From contig OX387183.1 in NCBI GenBank assembly GCA_947561395.2, forward strand, positions 55,473,915-55,537,914: a stretch of 64,000 bases of DNA, read 5' to 3'. The position numbers and the translations under genes are program-made. Below the pieces are notes generated by a model that did no database searches, had not been told where the DNA came from, and worked only from the letters and a program-made list of their open reading frames with translations. The DNA comes from Buxus sempervirens (Eukaryota > Streptophyta > Magnoliopsida > Buxales > Buxaceae). Below, piece by piece: positions 1-12,779 of this stretch (its first letter is position 1; every line of letters begins with the position of its first letter).

Positions 1-609
1 ATATTTGGGTTCGTCTACATGTTGTGCTTCTAGATCTATTGTTATGCTGCCATGCCGATACTTGTTCATTTTTTTCTTTTGATGGTGTTGGAAGGTGTTT
101 ATGTAAATGGTTACCATTCTCTGTTTCTCTAAGCATCTATTGAAGACAATAGCTCTGGTTTATTATTTTGTTCTGTGTTAGTTTTTTTTCCCGATTGATT
201 ATATAAAATTAACTTGATCCCTGTTGGGATGCCCTGTCAATGAGCAACTAATGGACTTTCTTGTGCTCAATAGAAAGCTAGGTTTGGAGTTGTTAACTGT
301 TATCTCTTTGAATTTTCTTCCTAATTAAAATTTTGCAGTTATCTCCTGTTAAAATATCTGGTGCTACCTGTGATAAAATTTTTGGCTTATAATTCTGATT
401 GAATCAATCTTATCTGCTTCAGGAAATGCAATAATGATTACCGGTCTTTGTATTTTTCAATTAGTTTTATTTTGTGTGCTAAAAAATCTGACTGCTCATT
501 GGCAGTTTATGTTGTCTGCTTTAGCAAATTCGTCATATTATCATTCCAAAGATTTATGGTGTGAGCTGTGTTTTCGTTTTTCATTACTGCAGCTTGTTGA
601 AAGTTTGCA
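1..609 (+). other. 5' leader intron and UTR of EF-1alpha copy 1
   Basis: This T-rich stretch ends in a clear acceptor (TTACTGCAG, last base 592) followed by 17 bases of untranslated leader before the ATG at 610. It matches the leader intron of the second EF-1alpha copy (18434-19508) in patches, for example the segment near 272-300 that reads GAAAGCTAGGTTTGGAGTTG. The first leader exon and promoter therefore lie outside the window. A long intron in the 5' UTR just upstream of the start codon is typical of plant EF-1alpha genes. Confidence 0.8.
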
Positions 610-2076
610 ATGGGTAAAGAGAAGTTTCACATTAACATTGTGGTCATTGGCCATGTCGACTCTGGCAAGTCAACCACCACTGGCCATTTGATCTACAAGT
701 TGGGCGGTATTGACAAGCGTGTCATTGAGAGATTTGAGAAGGAGGCTGCTGAGATGAACAAACGTTCATTTAAGTATGCCTGGGTGTTGGACAAGCTCAA
801 GGCCGAGCGTGAGCGTGGTATCACCATCGACATTGCCCTGTGGAAGTTTGAGACTACCAAATACTACTGCACGGTTATTGATGCTCCTGGACATCGTGAT
901 TTTATCAAGAACATGATCACTGGTACCTCACAGGCTGACTGTGCCGTTCTCATCATTGACTCCACCACTGGTGGTTTTGAAGCCGGTATTTCCAAAGACG
1001 GTCAGACTCGTGAGCATGCTTTGCTTGCTTTCACCCTTGGTGTTAAGCAGATGATTTGCTGCTGCAACAAGGTGAGTTCTGGAAATTTTTTTGTAATTGG
1101 TATGCTGATATCGCATTACTTATATATCTATTTCCTCTTAAGGATTGTTAGTTTAATTTGAAACCGAAATTTACTTCTTTACTCTCTTTTGCAGATGGAT
1201 GCCACCACACCAAAGTACTCCAAGGCAAGGTACGATGAAATCGTGAAGGAAGTCTCTTCTTATCTTAAGAAGGTTGGATACAACCCTGACAAGATCCCCT
1301 TTGTCCCCATCTCTGGATTTGAGGGTGACAACATGATTGAGAGATCTACCAACCTTGACTGGTACAAGGGCCCAACCCTACTTGAGGCTCTTGACCAGAT
1401 CAACGAGCCCAAGAGACCAACAGACAAGCCACTCCGACTTCCTCTTCAGGATGTTTATAAGATCGGTGGTATTGGCACTGTCCCAGTGGGACGTGTTGAG
1501 ACTGGTGTCCTCAAGCCTGGTATGGTCGTCACATTCGGCCCTACTGGACTGACAACTGAAGTTAAGTCGGTGGAGATGCACCACGAGGCTCTTCAGGAGG
1601 CTCTTCCCGGAGACAATGTCGGCTTCAATGTTAAGAATGTTGCTGTCAAGGATCTGAAGCGTGGATTCGTCGCATCGAACTCCAAGGATGATCCCGCAAA
1701 GGAGGCAGCCAACTTCACCTCCCAGGTCATTATCATGAACCACCCAGGTCAGATCGGAAACGGTTACGCACCAGTCCTCGACTGCCACACATGCCACATT
1801 GCCGTGAAATTTGCTGAGATCATGACCAAGATCGATAGGCGGTCTGGCAAGGAGCTTGAGAAGGAGCCCAAGTTCTTGAAGAATGGTGATGCTGGGTTCG
1901 TGAAGATGATTCCGACCAAGCCCATGGTTGTGGAGACTTTCTCCGAGTACCCACCTCTTGGTCGTTTTGCTGTGAGGGATATGCGCCAGACCGTGGCTGT
2001 TGGAGTCATCAAGAATGTGGAGAAGAAGGATCCATCTGGTGCCAAGGTCACCAAATCTGCTGCCAAGAAGAAATGA
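610..2076 (+). CDS. EF1A: Elongation factor 1-alpha, copy 1
   Basis: Translation factor eEF1A, the GTPase that delivers aminoacyl-tRNA to the ribosome in the cytosol. Coding exons are 610-1071 and 1195-2076, joined over a 123-bp GT-AG intron, giving 447 residues, the usual plant length. Visible motifs are the P-loop GHVDSGKS (residues 14-21), the switch I region [15 protein letters not shown] in G3, and NKMD (residues 153-156) in G4. The intron falls between NK and MD of that motif in phase 0. The lysine-rich C terminus ends in AAKKK. The protein is identical to that of the copy at 19526-20993. The start is fixed by the conserved [20 protein letters not shown] beginning. Expression is expected to be high and constitutive from family knowledge; the promoter is not in the window. 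Confidence 0.97.
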
Positions 2077-3037
2077 AACGTGCGGTTCATGGGAGGTTTG
2101 TCAGAGTCATCTGTGGTTAGTGTTAGTCTTGATCTATGTTGCTTTCCTACGTTTCGTATTGGTGTTCGTGGCTTCTGTTTTGGCTCACTAGTCTTGCTTG
2201 TGGCGGCTTCAAGCAGTCGGATGCAAACCTGGGTGCTGGACAGACGGTGGCGAGAATTATGAATTTTCCTTCTGTTTTGTCGTGTCTTGGTTTGATAATG
2301 TTTTGATGAGTTCCAGTTTATAGGCTAAAAAGTTCTTCGCTTGGATGTCAAACTTGAATCTCTCTATTTATTATTTATGTCATTTCAATTTTGATGCTCT
2401 TGGATAATCTTTAACTAATTGTTTCTGTTCATTATCTGTTAAAATGTGGTTAGTTTTTATGTGTGCTTTTGATGTACACGTTTGTACTTCTGAGGACTCA
2501 AATCATGGAGCAGACAGATGGGGTTGTGCTGCTGCTGGGCTTATGAGCAAATGTTTCCCAAGATTCATTTATTCATTAGTCACAGCTGACTAATACTACT
2601 TACATTTGATCCCAAGACTTACAAGAGTAGAGGATATGAAGTCTTTGAGGGTCCAGTGAACTCGGATTCTAGAGTTTTACTAGCTATCTTGTACTGATTT
2701 GTTTTGATTTTTTAAGTTCAGGAGACCAGGTTGAGCAAATTACTGTTTCATGCACCACATTGAAAGTTCATTCTTGGTTTCTAGTGAAAATTTTACGTAT
2801 GGTTTCTTTCTGTCTGTTTCTTCACCCTTTTGTATTATTTGATCGATTGATTAAACCCCTATACAAAACTTCTACGCACCAAGGACGTATCTTTGGTCGT
2901 GTGAGTAACAAAATGATTTTTTCTAACAATAATTGCTCTGAGGAAGTGTGTCACATAACACTAGCAAAAATGCAAACGAATATCTTCAGCCCAGGCATGG
3001 GCCACCCCTTGGACCAAAGTGATTTTTTGTCATTTTT
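2077..3037. other. 3' UTR of EF-1alpha copy 1, then non-coding DNA
   Basis: The first 200 or so bases match the region after copy 2 (20994-21260) in patches, including a shared block around GCAGTCGGATGCA, so this is the 3' UTR. Similarity then fades. The rest is AT-rich with no convincing exon or RNA gene. Confidence 0.6.
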
Positions 3038-3111
3038 GGCTAGCCCCATTAAACCCTCCAAAAGTGATTTTAATAGGGCTAGCCCCATTAAACCCTCCGA
3101 AAGTAATTTTT
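3038..3111. repeat. Two-copy 38-bp tandem repeat
   Basis: The unit starting GGCTAGCCCCATTAAACC occurs at 3038-3075 and again at 3077-3111 with a few substitutions. It lies in non-coding DNA. Confidence 0.8.
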
Positions 3112-3405
3112 TGTCCTTTTTTGATTGTTTTACCCCCAACAGTCATATAACAGCCATATTAGGATGGTATGCTTGTAATTGACTGTAAATAACAATTTCC
3201 ACCCTTCCAATTGCCAAATAATAGGTCTTCCAGATTAGTCTAAGTTTTATTATATTTTTTTGTAATCAAAGTTTAGGAACTTTACTTTCTTTTTCTTTTT
3301 TTCTTTTAAACTGTAAATGAAAGATAAATGAGTGGATGTCAACCTAGTTGGGATGTACTCATACTATAGTGATGCAGTATTATTTGTGCAAGTGATTATG
3401 TATTA

Positions 3406-3750
3406 TTTGCAAAGTTGTATTTGTACTTGTAATAATTAATTAATTTATATTTTTTTGAACAAAATTTATCCCAATATGTGTAAGACAATTTTGTGAATAA
3501 TAAACATATTTTTCAGAATTTTTTGTGATTTTTTACTATTTTTTTCTAATTTTCCTTGGTTAAAAAAAAATCAATTTGCAAAGTTATACTTGTATTTGTA
3601 ATAATTAATTTATTTATAGTTTTTTTGAACAAAATCTATCCTAATATGTGTAAGGTAATTTTGTGAATGATAAATATATTTTTCAGAATTTTTTTTTTGT
3701 GATTTTTACTATTTTTTTTTCTAATTTTCCTTGGATTTAAAAAAAAACAA
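3406..3750. repeat. Tandem duplication of a 170-bp AT-rich unit
   Basis: A block beginning TTTGCAAAGTTGTA at 3406 is repeated from 3575 to about 3750 with point changes and small indels, in the same order and orientation. Both copies end in a TTTTCCTTGG plus poly-A-like stretch. No coding potential is seen. Confidence 0.8.
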
Positions 3751-3760
3751 TTTTTATACC

Positions 3761-3887
3761 CAGGCCCGTCTCCTGGGGTGTGCCATGCCGTGCCTGGGTT
3801 TTATAGAAAAGGGCCGAGCGTGCCATGGCCCGTTGGCCCGAGCTAAACGGCCTAGGCCGTGCCGGGCCGGCCCGTTTAGCAACCCTA
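3761..3887 (-). mobile_element. GC-rich terminal fragment of a hAT-like element
   Basis: A sharply GC-rich patch in AT-rich surroundings, full of GGCCCG and GGCACGGCC words. Read on the minus strand it begins TAGGGTTGCTAAACGGGCC, which resembles terminal regions of plant non-autonomous hAT elements. No matching opposite end was found, so this is probably one end only. Confidence 0.4.
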
Positions 3888-4027
3888 CCCACAAGTACAA
3901 AATTTAATACTGATGGGTGCTTCAAAGGCAACCTGTGCATGTGCAGGAAGGTTGATAAGGGATTAACATAGAAGATGGCTAGCAAGCTTCATGAAATAGT
4001 TTGATTCCGAATTTCTTTAATAAAAAA

Positions 4028-4295
4028 GGGTAAATTACAAAACTTCCCTTTTAAGGTATGGTCTAATCATACCACCTTTGAATATAACACTTTAAAAAGG
4101 AATAAAGAAAGAAGTAAATTTCTAACAAATAAAGGGAAGTAAAAATAATTTTCTGGTAGAGGGCATTTAAATAAAAACAAATAAATAAAACTTAATAAGA
4201 ATGGGCTTTTACAAGGAGGTGAGTATTATTTGGGAAACGTAAAGAGAGGTATGTGTGATTAGTTCAAATGTCAAGGAGGTTTCTGTAATTTACCC
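4028..4295. mobile_element. MITE with GGGTAAATTACA terminal inverted repeats
   Basis: The left end reads GGGTAAATTACAAAACTTCC, and the right end, read on the other strand, GGGTAAATTACAGAAACCTCC. Together they form imperfect inverted repeats around a 268-bp non-coding core. The flanks, TTAATAAAAAA and TTAAAATATTT, are too simple to prove a target duplication. The size and ends suit a Mutator-type or similar MITE. Confidence 0.6.
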
Positions 4296-5808
4296 TTAAA
4301 ATATTTTTGGTTTGGTTATAGTTTGAAAAAAAAAACCAAACTAAACTGAAGACCGAATTAAAATAATATAAATACGTATAAAACTAATTTAAAGTGAAAA
4401 AGATTATCTAAGTAGAAGCTGAACCAAACCGAACTTACAAACACAGTTTTTGGTTTGGTTTATGGTTAAATCAAAATGTCTTGGCTTGGTCTTGATTTGG
4501 AAGATTTCCTGGGGAATCTCTCAGAAACACATAATACATAATATACCACAAGTCCTATTTCATGCCGATAAAAAGGATTTGTGATCTTGTTTCAAATTTT
4601 AGTATGTTTGGGTTCTACATGGACTTAAACTTCACTAGGTGAAATTGTCTCAAGACTTCATTTGCTTTTCTTGATGATTCTCCATTTTCCTTCTTGATGA
4701 CAACTTATTTCACCCACCCCACTCATCATTAATTCATGAAGGGATCAAGCTGCTTGATTACTAGATGAACCTTTATTGCGGAGAAGATAGAAGATATTAG
4801 TTCTGTGAATTTCTGAAGCTATTGGGACTGTCATTGTAGTTGAGCAGAACTTGTGGACTTCGTTGAATAATCTTGCCAGGCACTGGGACTGTCAGCCATA
4901 GTTATGTTACTTTAAATTATTTACTGAAACTTAGAGTAGGAGAACAACGATAAAAACAATTAAAAGGATAGCTTTCTATTCTTTTCTGTTGTCATTACTT
5001 TCATTTTAAGGGAAAATTTTGGGGATTTCTAAATAAAACCTGAGCTGCTAATGAAGAAATAAAAAAGATGTTAAGGCTATGTTTATTGTAGTTGGCAAAA
5101 AAAGCAAAAAAGCATACAGATTATCAGGAGTTGAAATATATTACATTGAAGACGTCAAAATGCAGCAAAAATAATGGATAATAAGAGATTTTCCAAGATA
5201 AACATAATAAATTATAGGAGTTAAGTCAGTTTATATTAAAATATAAAAGGAAACCTCCCCTGCACGAGAGATGGTCCAATAGTGTTGATCAACAAAAGGA
5301 ATTATGGGATCAGGCTGAACACTTAGGTAAAGAGATTGCTTAGAATCAATAAATAAATTGGCAAACCGAATATGGCCTGGATGTATATAAAGAATTTAAT
5401 GATCTTACTACATTGCCGTGGCCCTAACAGCTCCCAATGCCGGCATATTTAATTTCCAAAGATCCTTCCATTGCTTCAGTCTTTAACAGTTTTCGCCATT
5501 GACATATTGCACATAAGAGCATCTGGGACTGTACAAGCTTCATCAACTTCTCAAACAAAATGGTGGTTTTCTTAGAATAACCGAAGGCTACAAAGAGACT
5601 AGAAAGTGGTTAGTGAAAAAAATGCAACACAGCATCTCACTAACTTGTCAATCTACTCCGGAGCTAAATTCATTTATGTATGGTACAAAAAGAATCTATG
5701 CAATTAGAATGGATACGGGACAACCTTGTTTTCATCTTTCTGTTCCTATGATAAGTACAAGTTGGGGAAAATTGAGTGGTCGTACCAAGTATCTGAAGAG
5801 AGGCTTGT
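4296..5808. other. Intergenic DNA, no gene seen
   Basis: AT-rich sequence between the MITE and the 3' end of the apyrase gene. The last few hundred bases probably include the apyrase 3' UTR on the minus strand. No other feature could be supported. Confidence 0.5.
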
Positions 5809-8800
5809 CTAGACCTTAACCATGTGTGACTCAGCGAGTGAAGAATTAAGGTCTTCTCTTGATTGCGATCGCCGGCTTTGAAGACGCATCTGACTTCTGT
5901 GAGGGGTCCAGAAGGAACCCATGCCACCATTGTCAAAATGCATCTGCCCCAAGCTACCTGAGGAATAACTATGTGAGATGCTGCTAGTTGACGGGTGAAA
6001 GGATGACTCCATGAGCTGGATGCTGCTCCCTCCCAAACCATGTCCCATACTAAATGGTCTCTGATTAGAGCCAGAAGTTGTAGGACTCAGTGGCATCTTT
6101 ACTCTCCCATCTCCTGAAACACCACATTGAAAGTGCCTTTAAAAGCCAAATATCAACATAAAATCTGAAAACCAGAAAATAAGAGAAGATGTAGAATATG
6201 GTCAAAACCACATACATAAACTAAGAACTAAGAATAGCATAGCAGATAGAATCAGATGTAAGTGCAAGATACTCTTTTGAAATTTTGCAACTCCAACTAC
6301 TGGCAATAGAAATATATTGCAATATTCTCTCACACAGAGAAGCTGACAGAAAAACTAATATAAGGTGGTTCATATTGTAGTTCCCAATATTTTCTCTGAG
6401 TGAAATCCAAAAACTTGGAATTTCCTATTTTGTTTTTGAGTGACAAATTAAAGCTTTAATGCCTTGAAATTGAAACACATCCAAATCTACCAGCTACTTT
6501 CATTTCTTCAAGACTGATTAAAGATCTGCACAAGAGTCAAGATACAAATATTGATGGTTTCTGAGCCCTATACAGACCTGAATTTCAGGGCAGAGGGAGG
6601 CTAGTCATATGTTCATCACTCCAGCCAAAATGTTTGTACCTTCTGGCTCAGATAGATGCCGGATGATCAACAAAAATGTCTGAATAATGTTGAAACCCAA
6701 AAGAGACCATTCATTTGGAATCTTGCATAGGATACTAATTGTTCGTTTCAGCATCCATCGCATTTGTTCAACAGGTCCACAATGTCAGATCAGTGTGGGC
6801 TTTACTTGATGTCTGAGTGAACAGAGGAATAAGTGTGGGCTTTAGTCTTTTTTTTAATCAGTGTGGGCTTTAATTGATGTCTGAGTGAACAAGGAAGGAA
6901 CTAGAGCTTTCAGATTGGTGACTGTGTGCTTGTGACAAGATTTGTGTTAGGGGAGGGTTAAGATGCCTGGATGCTCAAAAGAAGAGACTAGCCAATGAAT
7001 AATGACTGATAACTAATACAAAATTAAGTATAAAACAGGTAGAACTGTATTGATACCGAGAATCATGGAGGTCATATAACAACTATTTATTAAAGCATCA
7101 GTTATCGATCTTGTATAATAGCTCACCTGAACTTATAGGACTCCAACGCTGAAACCGGAATGGAGATGGCATATTAAGGACAGAAGTAGTGGATGAACTG
7201 TTATGTCTGAAAATTTGGAGATAGGGCCTGCGGAAAAATCGTGGTAACCAATTGCCACCGCATGCTAAGGCACAAACTAGAAGAAACAATGATAAAATCA
7301 ATGAAGCAAAAAGAATTGATGGATTCATCTTCATGTGGAATATCTTGTAGCTTTGAAGTTCCATTTCAGCTAAAAATGCTCCTCCAGCTTCCAACAGAGC
7401 AACCCCAAGTGTCCAGGTAATACTACCTGAACCAATTACCACGTGACTATCTTTGATATGCAAACCCTCTCTCAGTAGTGACACGATATATGGTGCCCTA
7501 AAGCAATATTGTTCTATAAAAGGCTGTGGTGCAACACTTTTTCTGGCAATATTCCAATTTTTTCCACAGAATTCCTGTCCTTTTTGCAATACATCATCAA
7601 GTGTGGCTTCTGGGGTCAAGTTAAAAAACCGATACACCACATGAAAACCAGACATGGCATAAAACTTCCCACGGGGTCGAGGCAAACCATTAGTAAGGGC
7701 ACAAGGTTGCAGCTCGCAATCAATTCCAGGATTTAAATCTGACCATTCGGATAGATTTACTGTGACTTTTGCAAGTGAACTGCACTCATGCCAGTTAGGA
7801 GCACCAATAAGCTGTACAGCTATTCCTGGTTTTCCTCTTTTACCAATCTTTCTTCCTCCAATCAGAGGGCTCTCACCTCCTTGGCTGATTGAAACACATT
7901 GAGAACAGATGTACTGCTCTTTGTATCCTGACTGCAAGCATGGATGCCTAAGTTCTATGTTACCATTAATTATATCAGCATTAGTAACTTCTGGGAGGCT
8001 CTTAAGAAGACGAACCACAGATTTATCAAAGGCATCATTCAAACCATAACCCTCGAGGGAATAGGCACTGAGATGATGGTTAATGGATCCAATGCTCAGG
8101 TTCAAACTAGTCTCATCATGAACAAGTTCCTTGGTCTCAAAAGTAATCTGCAATGAAGAACCACCCAAGTCAAGTGAACCCACCGTTGATTTTGTTGGTG
8201 CGGCACCCAGCATTCCAGTATGATAATTAAGAGCTATCCATCCATAATAAGCTTCCTCCGTGCCAGTAATTATCTTAACCCAGTCTCTACGGCATAAGAA
8301 TGATGAGTTCTTCATGATGGACCATGCATTGTCAAGAAGCCATTCTGAATAAGAACTTGGGAGCCTACGAACCCCAGCTGTCGCATAAAGAAAGAGAGAA
8401 GTACTCTTGTGTGCATGCTTGGGTACTTGCTTTTCTGCCCAACGAAGAAGTGGTTTGATAGCTGCTTTCAAGCCAGATATGTTGTATACCAGTTTATCAA
8501 ACCCAGGCTCAGTTTCCATGCGATGGTAAGCTCGTCCATTCTGTGCACTATATTTCCTTAGAAGACCTTCTGGCAATGATCTCATGGCAATAGGAAGGCT
8601 GCCATCTTTCTTATGATTAATAGATGACTGATACACATAGACCCTCGTTCCAGTGCTTCCACAGTCGAGTACGACATAAAACTTGGATGATTTTTGCAAC
8701 CAGTTAGTACTAAAATATATTGCACACATATAGACAAGGAAAATGAACAACAGCAGGCACAGGAGAAATATGATTGCTCGCACCCATTTTTTTCGTATAA

Positions 8801-9125
8801 ATGGGGTTCCTGGCAAGGCTTTCTCCTTTGAAAAACTTGATCCAGCATTTTCACCATGTAGTGCACGAGGCAGTTTTGCATAGGTTGCTCTCCTATCTCC
8901 AATGTCAAGATCACCTTCTTCTGGATCAAGTCGGCGATATGCTGAGAAATCTTGGTGAGATGACGAGAATTGGAAATTACTATTTCTGTCAGGGCTGGTT
9001 AGCCTGGAACTATGATCTGGTTGAGGCAGAAATCCAGAGGATGAAGGTTGTATAGCAGGAGAATGTATGGCAGACAAACGACTAGCTGCAGAAGAAAGAA
9101 TCTCTACAATTCTGCTAAATGCCAT
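5809..9125 (-). CDS. APY7: Apyrase 7-like NTPDase (GDA1/CD39 family)
   Basis: Membrane nucleoside triphosphate diphosphohydrolase, which removes phosphates from NTPs and NDPs. Coding exons on the minus strand are 9125-7127 and 6113-5809, joined in phase 1 (SSG/DGRVKMP), giving 767 residues. The apyrase conserved regions are in order: DCGSTGTR (about 154-161), ATAGVR, TGTEEAYYGWIALNY, LDLGGSSLQITF and YAMSGFHVVYRFF. One transmembrane segment lies at about 116-138 and a second near 610-630, with a long N-terminal cytosolic region and a Ser/Arg-rich C-terminal tail ending HMVKV. The layout and tail resemble Arabidopsis APY7. The start is the ATG at 9125 (MAFSRIVEIL); the frame stays open to a TTG three codons upstream, which is not a normal start. 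A minus-strand leader exon near 11.9 kb probably belongs here. Confidence 0.93.
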
Positions 9126-11864
9126 TGATATCAATTCTCCCTTGCTGAAATTTTAATAGACAGATATTATAAAGACTGGGGTCCCTGTTAAGATCATGCA
9201 TCACGTAGGTACAGAGGCACAGTCAAGAATAGTGTTAGTTCCCAGCATATTTTTTGCCAAGGGCTTCCAGCAGTGAGATGTGATCTAATATGCATTCGTC
9301 CTGCAGTAATTTCACAACTGAAAACAGTTAGCAAAACAAAGATAAATCTGAGATTTTCTTTCACAGCTTGATGTTTCAGTATTTAGACCTCTGAAACACC
9401 CGAACTGAGCTATTTCCATAGCCAAAATAAAAATACGAACAATTCATGAACAAAAATGATAGAAGCACTAACAAAAAAAGAAACAAGAACAATGACCAAA
9501 AAAAATATCTTGTCCAAAAACAAACAAGATCAAGTTATCGCTGATAATGTTTCTTTCTTTTGTTTCTTATTTATTTAATTTTCCCTCAACAATGATAACA
9601 AAAACAAAATTCCTTTAAAGGTAAAACAATGCCACATTATTCTTCTTCATCTTTCCAATATTTAATTCTTTTCCGTTTTCTTTTCTTATACCATTCCTTC
9701 TGTACAATTTTGATTACCCCGAATCAATGCCACTCCATTCATAGAACTAACATCTTCTAAAGGACTAATCCATATTACAGTATCATATATCCTAGCAGAA
9801 GTCGTGACTCTGTATTATCTAGGTCTCCAAACTTATAATGCTAGAGACTACAATCCCAAGACAGAAATGAAAACCTAGGTTTATTTTAAAAGCTTCAAAG
9901 GAGCTCATTCACAAGGAACCCATCGGATGATCAAGGGGAATCCTGTCCTGTCCTCTCGTAAGATCTAGTGAATGAGCTGGATACTGCAAGTATAGGTAAC
10001 AAAGTGTAACTTTATGGAACAGTAGTACAACCAAGGTTCAAAAAACTCTGCAAGCACCCAAATTTAACCTATTCTAGTAAACTTCCAAAAGGAATTGGGT
10101 TACCTTATAAGTTGATATACAGAAAATAGATTTTTCATATATCTTTTTTTTGATAGTTCGATTTTTCATATATCTCACTGGAAGTAAGAAAAACTACTAC
10201 ACAGGAAAACTGATGTTTGAAGAATATCTTGTGAAACAAAAAATACTAAAAAGAGGGGCAAGAAAAAAAGAAGCTCCATTTAAGTTGAATCGCCAATAAT
10301 AGATGATTTTTTGGGACCTGACCAGGATTGTGTAGGTATCAATGATAATGGTATTATAGTCATTCGAGAATTCTATAACAAGGCCAAGCCATTTCAGTTA
10401 AAGCACATAAAGGAAAAAATATGGAATCTCTACGAAAGTCCAGCTTTCACAGGTCTTCCAACTATAAGATCTAAAGACTGCAGCCATTATTAAACCCTAG
10501 GCAATCTGCAGATCTTTGTCTGCTCCAAAGGTTTGTGATCTGCTAAACAATAATTTCAGTCTTCTGATTAATAATCTTATTTTGTTTCTTCATGTCGACA
10601 ATGTTTTGTTTTGTTTTTTTTTTTTTTGGGGGATCAATTACGAGAGTTTCTTCCGTATTTGTTTTCATTTTTCTTTTTCCCTTTTTTCTCTTAACTCTAT
10701 TGGTTTTGGCTTAGGAGATATCCTTACAGGGTAAGTCTTGATTTTGGCTATATAGGAATTTACAGCGTTTCATTGTTTTTAAATATTTTATTCTTCAATT
10801 TAATTTGATTTTACTGTTCCTCTTGATACACTGATTTACTCTTTGATCGTATATATCAGATACGTTTATGTTACTGTTTCATCAAATTGTTTTGTACTTT
10901 TAAAAACAGTTGAAGAGAACCCCATTTGGCAACAATTAAATTAAAATCAATTACGGTTTTAAAAATCTGTAAAAATGGCATATGAAAAGTGCAATCATCT
11001 ACATCAAGCAATGTAAAAAGGGCAATATTATAACCATGTTACTAAAAAAATGGTAATAACCATTTTAATGGGCCTAGATGTTATAACCATGGTACTGGTA
11101 TCCTATACAACTTCTATACCATGAGATATTGCCATCTCTCATGCAATTCTCTCTAAATATCGTTTAATGGAATAACCCTCTTCTTCTCACCCCTAGAAAC
11201 CTCCCTGGCTCAGATTGCCTTCTAATGCCTCTCCTCTCACTTGATCGGTGTGGAGCTCGACTGGATTGCACTAAAGTGGAGCCCATTTGAACTGAGACAC
11301 TTTCATCAGCTTTGAAGGGGTTTTTCTAAGGTTTTGGAGGTGGATCTTATGGTAGTAAGAAAATGTAGTTGACTGAGAAGGTAATTGTAGGACTGAACAA
11401 ATCACTCTTGAGCGTCCCAGCTCTCATGCTCAGCCCAATGCCCAATGATAAATGGAAATAAAAACAGTAGAAAGCATAGAAATTCACTCGGTGTGTGTTT
11501 AATAACAGCAACATATAAAATTTCTGGCAGCCGTTAATCACTATAGAAAGTCCACTGGAATCCAACCGGATATAATCGCGACGAAATTTACTTAAAAATA
11601 AAGGTAAAATTATTTTGCACAAAGTCACTGATCCAAGACGTCAATCCAACAGAGAAAGCATAAACGCGCCAATATCTGAAGATTTAAAAACCAGGTAAAG
11701 AAATCTAAAAGACCTTAGACCAAATCAAATCTATCAAAACAGAACAGAAACACAGATCTGCACAATAACGTGAAAACGTCTAGAGTTGAAGAAGGTGACA
11801 GATCCCACAGATCATGAAATTAATCCGAACACGAACAAATGAGATTAAAAGCTCATGATCTTAC
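9126..11864 (-). other. Probable 5' leader intron region of the apyrase gene
   Basis: An acceptor lies just upstream of the apyrase ATG on the minus strand (AAATTTCAG, exon from 9144) and another is possible near 9321. A matching donor lies at 11865/11864 (CAAG then GTAAGA). The span between is AT-rich with no supported coding exon. The short open frame near 10311-10493 has no ATG start and no recognised similarity. Confidence 0.5.
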
Positions 11865-12060
11865 CTTGAGAGAGGCAATGCCCTCGATGAATTGGGTTCC
11901 TGACGTCGATTGGGTGGGTGTAGAACCAAACAGGGAATCATTAAAAAATAAATAAAAACCCTAATCGAACTGTGGATTTTCTTGCTTCTTCAATATCATG
12001 CCTTCGGGTAGTTTTGTGTCTGTGAAAAAAAGACCAGCGACGCCGACGAGACCTTGGGAT
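11865..12060 (-). promoter_or_regulatory. Probable untranslated first exon of the apyrase gene
   Basis: On the minus strand a moderately GC-rich segment ends in a strong donor (CTCTCAAG|GTAAGATC) at 11865. It has no ATG that opens a useful frame. It is the natural candidate for a 5' UTR exon spliced to 9144, about 2.7 kb away. The upstream limit is estimated from the fall in GC content. Confidence 0.45.
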
Positions 12061-12555
12061 CGAACGCGTTAACCAAAAAAATTACGAAAATGTCATTCAT
12101 TAGAATCTTGCTCCACCCGGCCCTCTGAACGGCACCAACCAGCTGAGACCAAGCCCGTCTTCTTCCTTTTTATTAGGCGTTGACGACAAGTGAAGAGAAA
12201 AAAATTGCTTGCTTGATAGCATAATAAAAATTGAAAGCAACTTCCTCACAGTTAAAAAGTGAAAATAATTTTTAAATTTTAAAAACTCGTTTGCACCCAT
12301 CATTGGCAAATCAAAGTTATTTCAACATTGGCAAATCAAAGTTATAAATAGATAATATTTATATAATACATATTATATATGTTTGTTTTATATATTATGT
12401 AATGTATAATTTATTTAATACAAAGTACGTATTTATATATAAGAAAATGATAAATATGTAAAAACTAATATATTTTCCACGCCACACACACGTATATATT
12501 ATAATACACTTGTTAATGCACAAATATATAAATTTTATAAATATATATAGTTTTA
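12061..12555. other. AT-rich spacer
   Basis: Low-complexity TATATA-rich DNA upstream of the apyrase leader, leading into the first small Helitron-like element. The proximal part is presumably apyrase promoter. No gene is seen. Confidence 0.5.
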
Positions 12556-12779
12556 TCATATTTTATATTTTATATATATATAGGCTCCTTGGGAATCGTG
12601 CCAATCTTAATGTGCAACTTTCGTAGAAAACCCTTACAAATCATACTTAAGATTCTTAAATAGAGGGGTATAATAGTCATAACTGCCTAATTCCTTTAAA
12701 ATTGAACTTGAGTGGTTTAACAACTGTTCCCTCCCTTATTTTTCTATATACATGTAGTTCTACACGTGCAATTTGCTAG
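12556..12779 (+). mobile_element. Small non-autonomous Helitron-like element (H1)
   Basis: The subterminal block GGCTCCTTGGGAATCGTGCC lies just inside the left end and matches the other members (CTTGGGAARYGTGCC). The right end has ACACGTGCAATTTGCTAG followed by T, a Helitron-type CTAG|T terminus after a short GC-containing palindrome. The left boundary lies in a TATATA run and is approximate. There is no coding capacity. Confidence 0.55.

Noticed and set aside
9126..9134. Upstream in-frame start for the apyrase (MISMAF)
   Set aside because: The extra start is a TTG, not an ATG; the first ATG in frame is at 9125.
10311..10493. 60-codon open frame in the apyrase leader region
   Set aside because: No ATG start, no recognised domain, no splice context.
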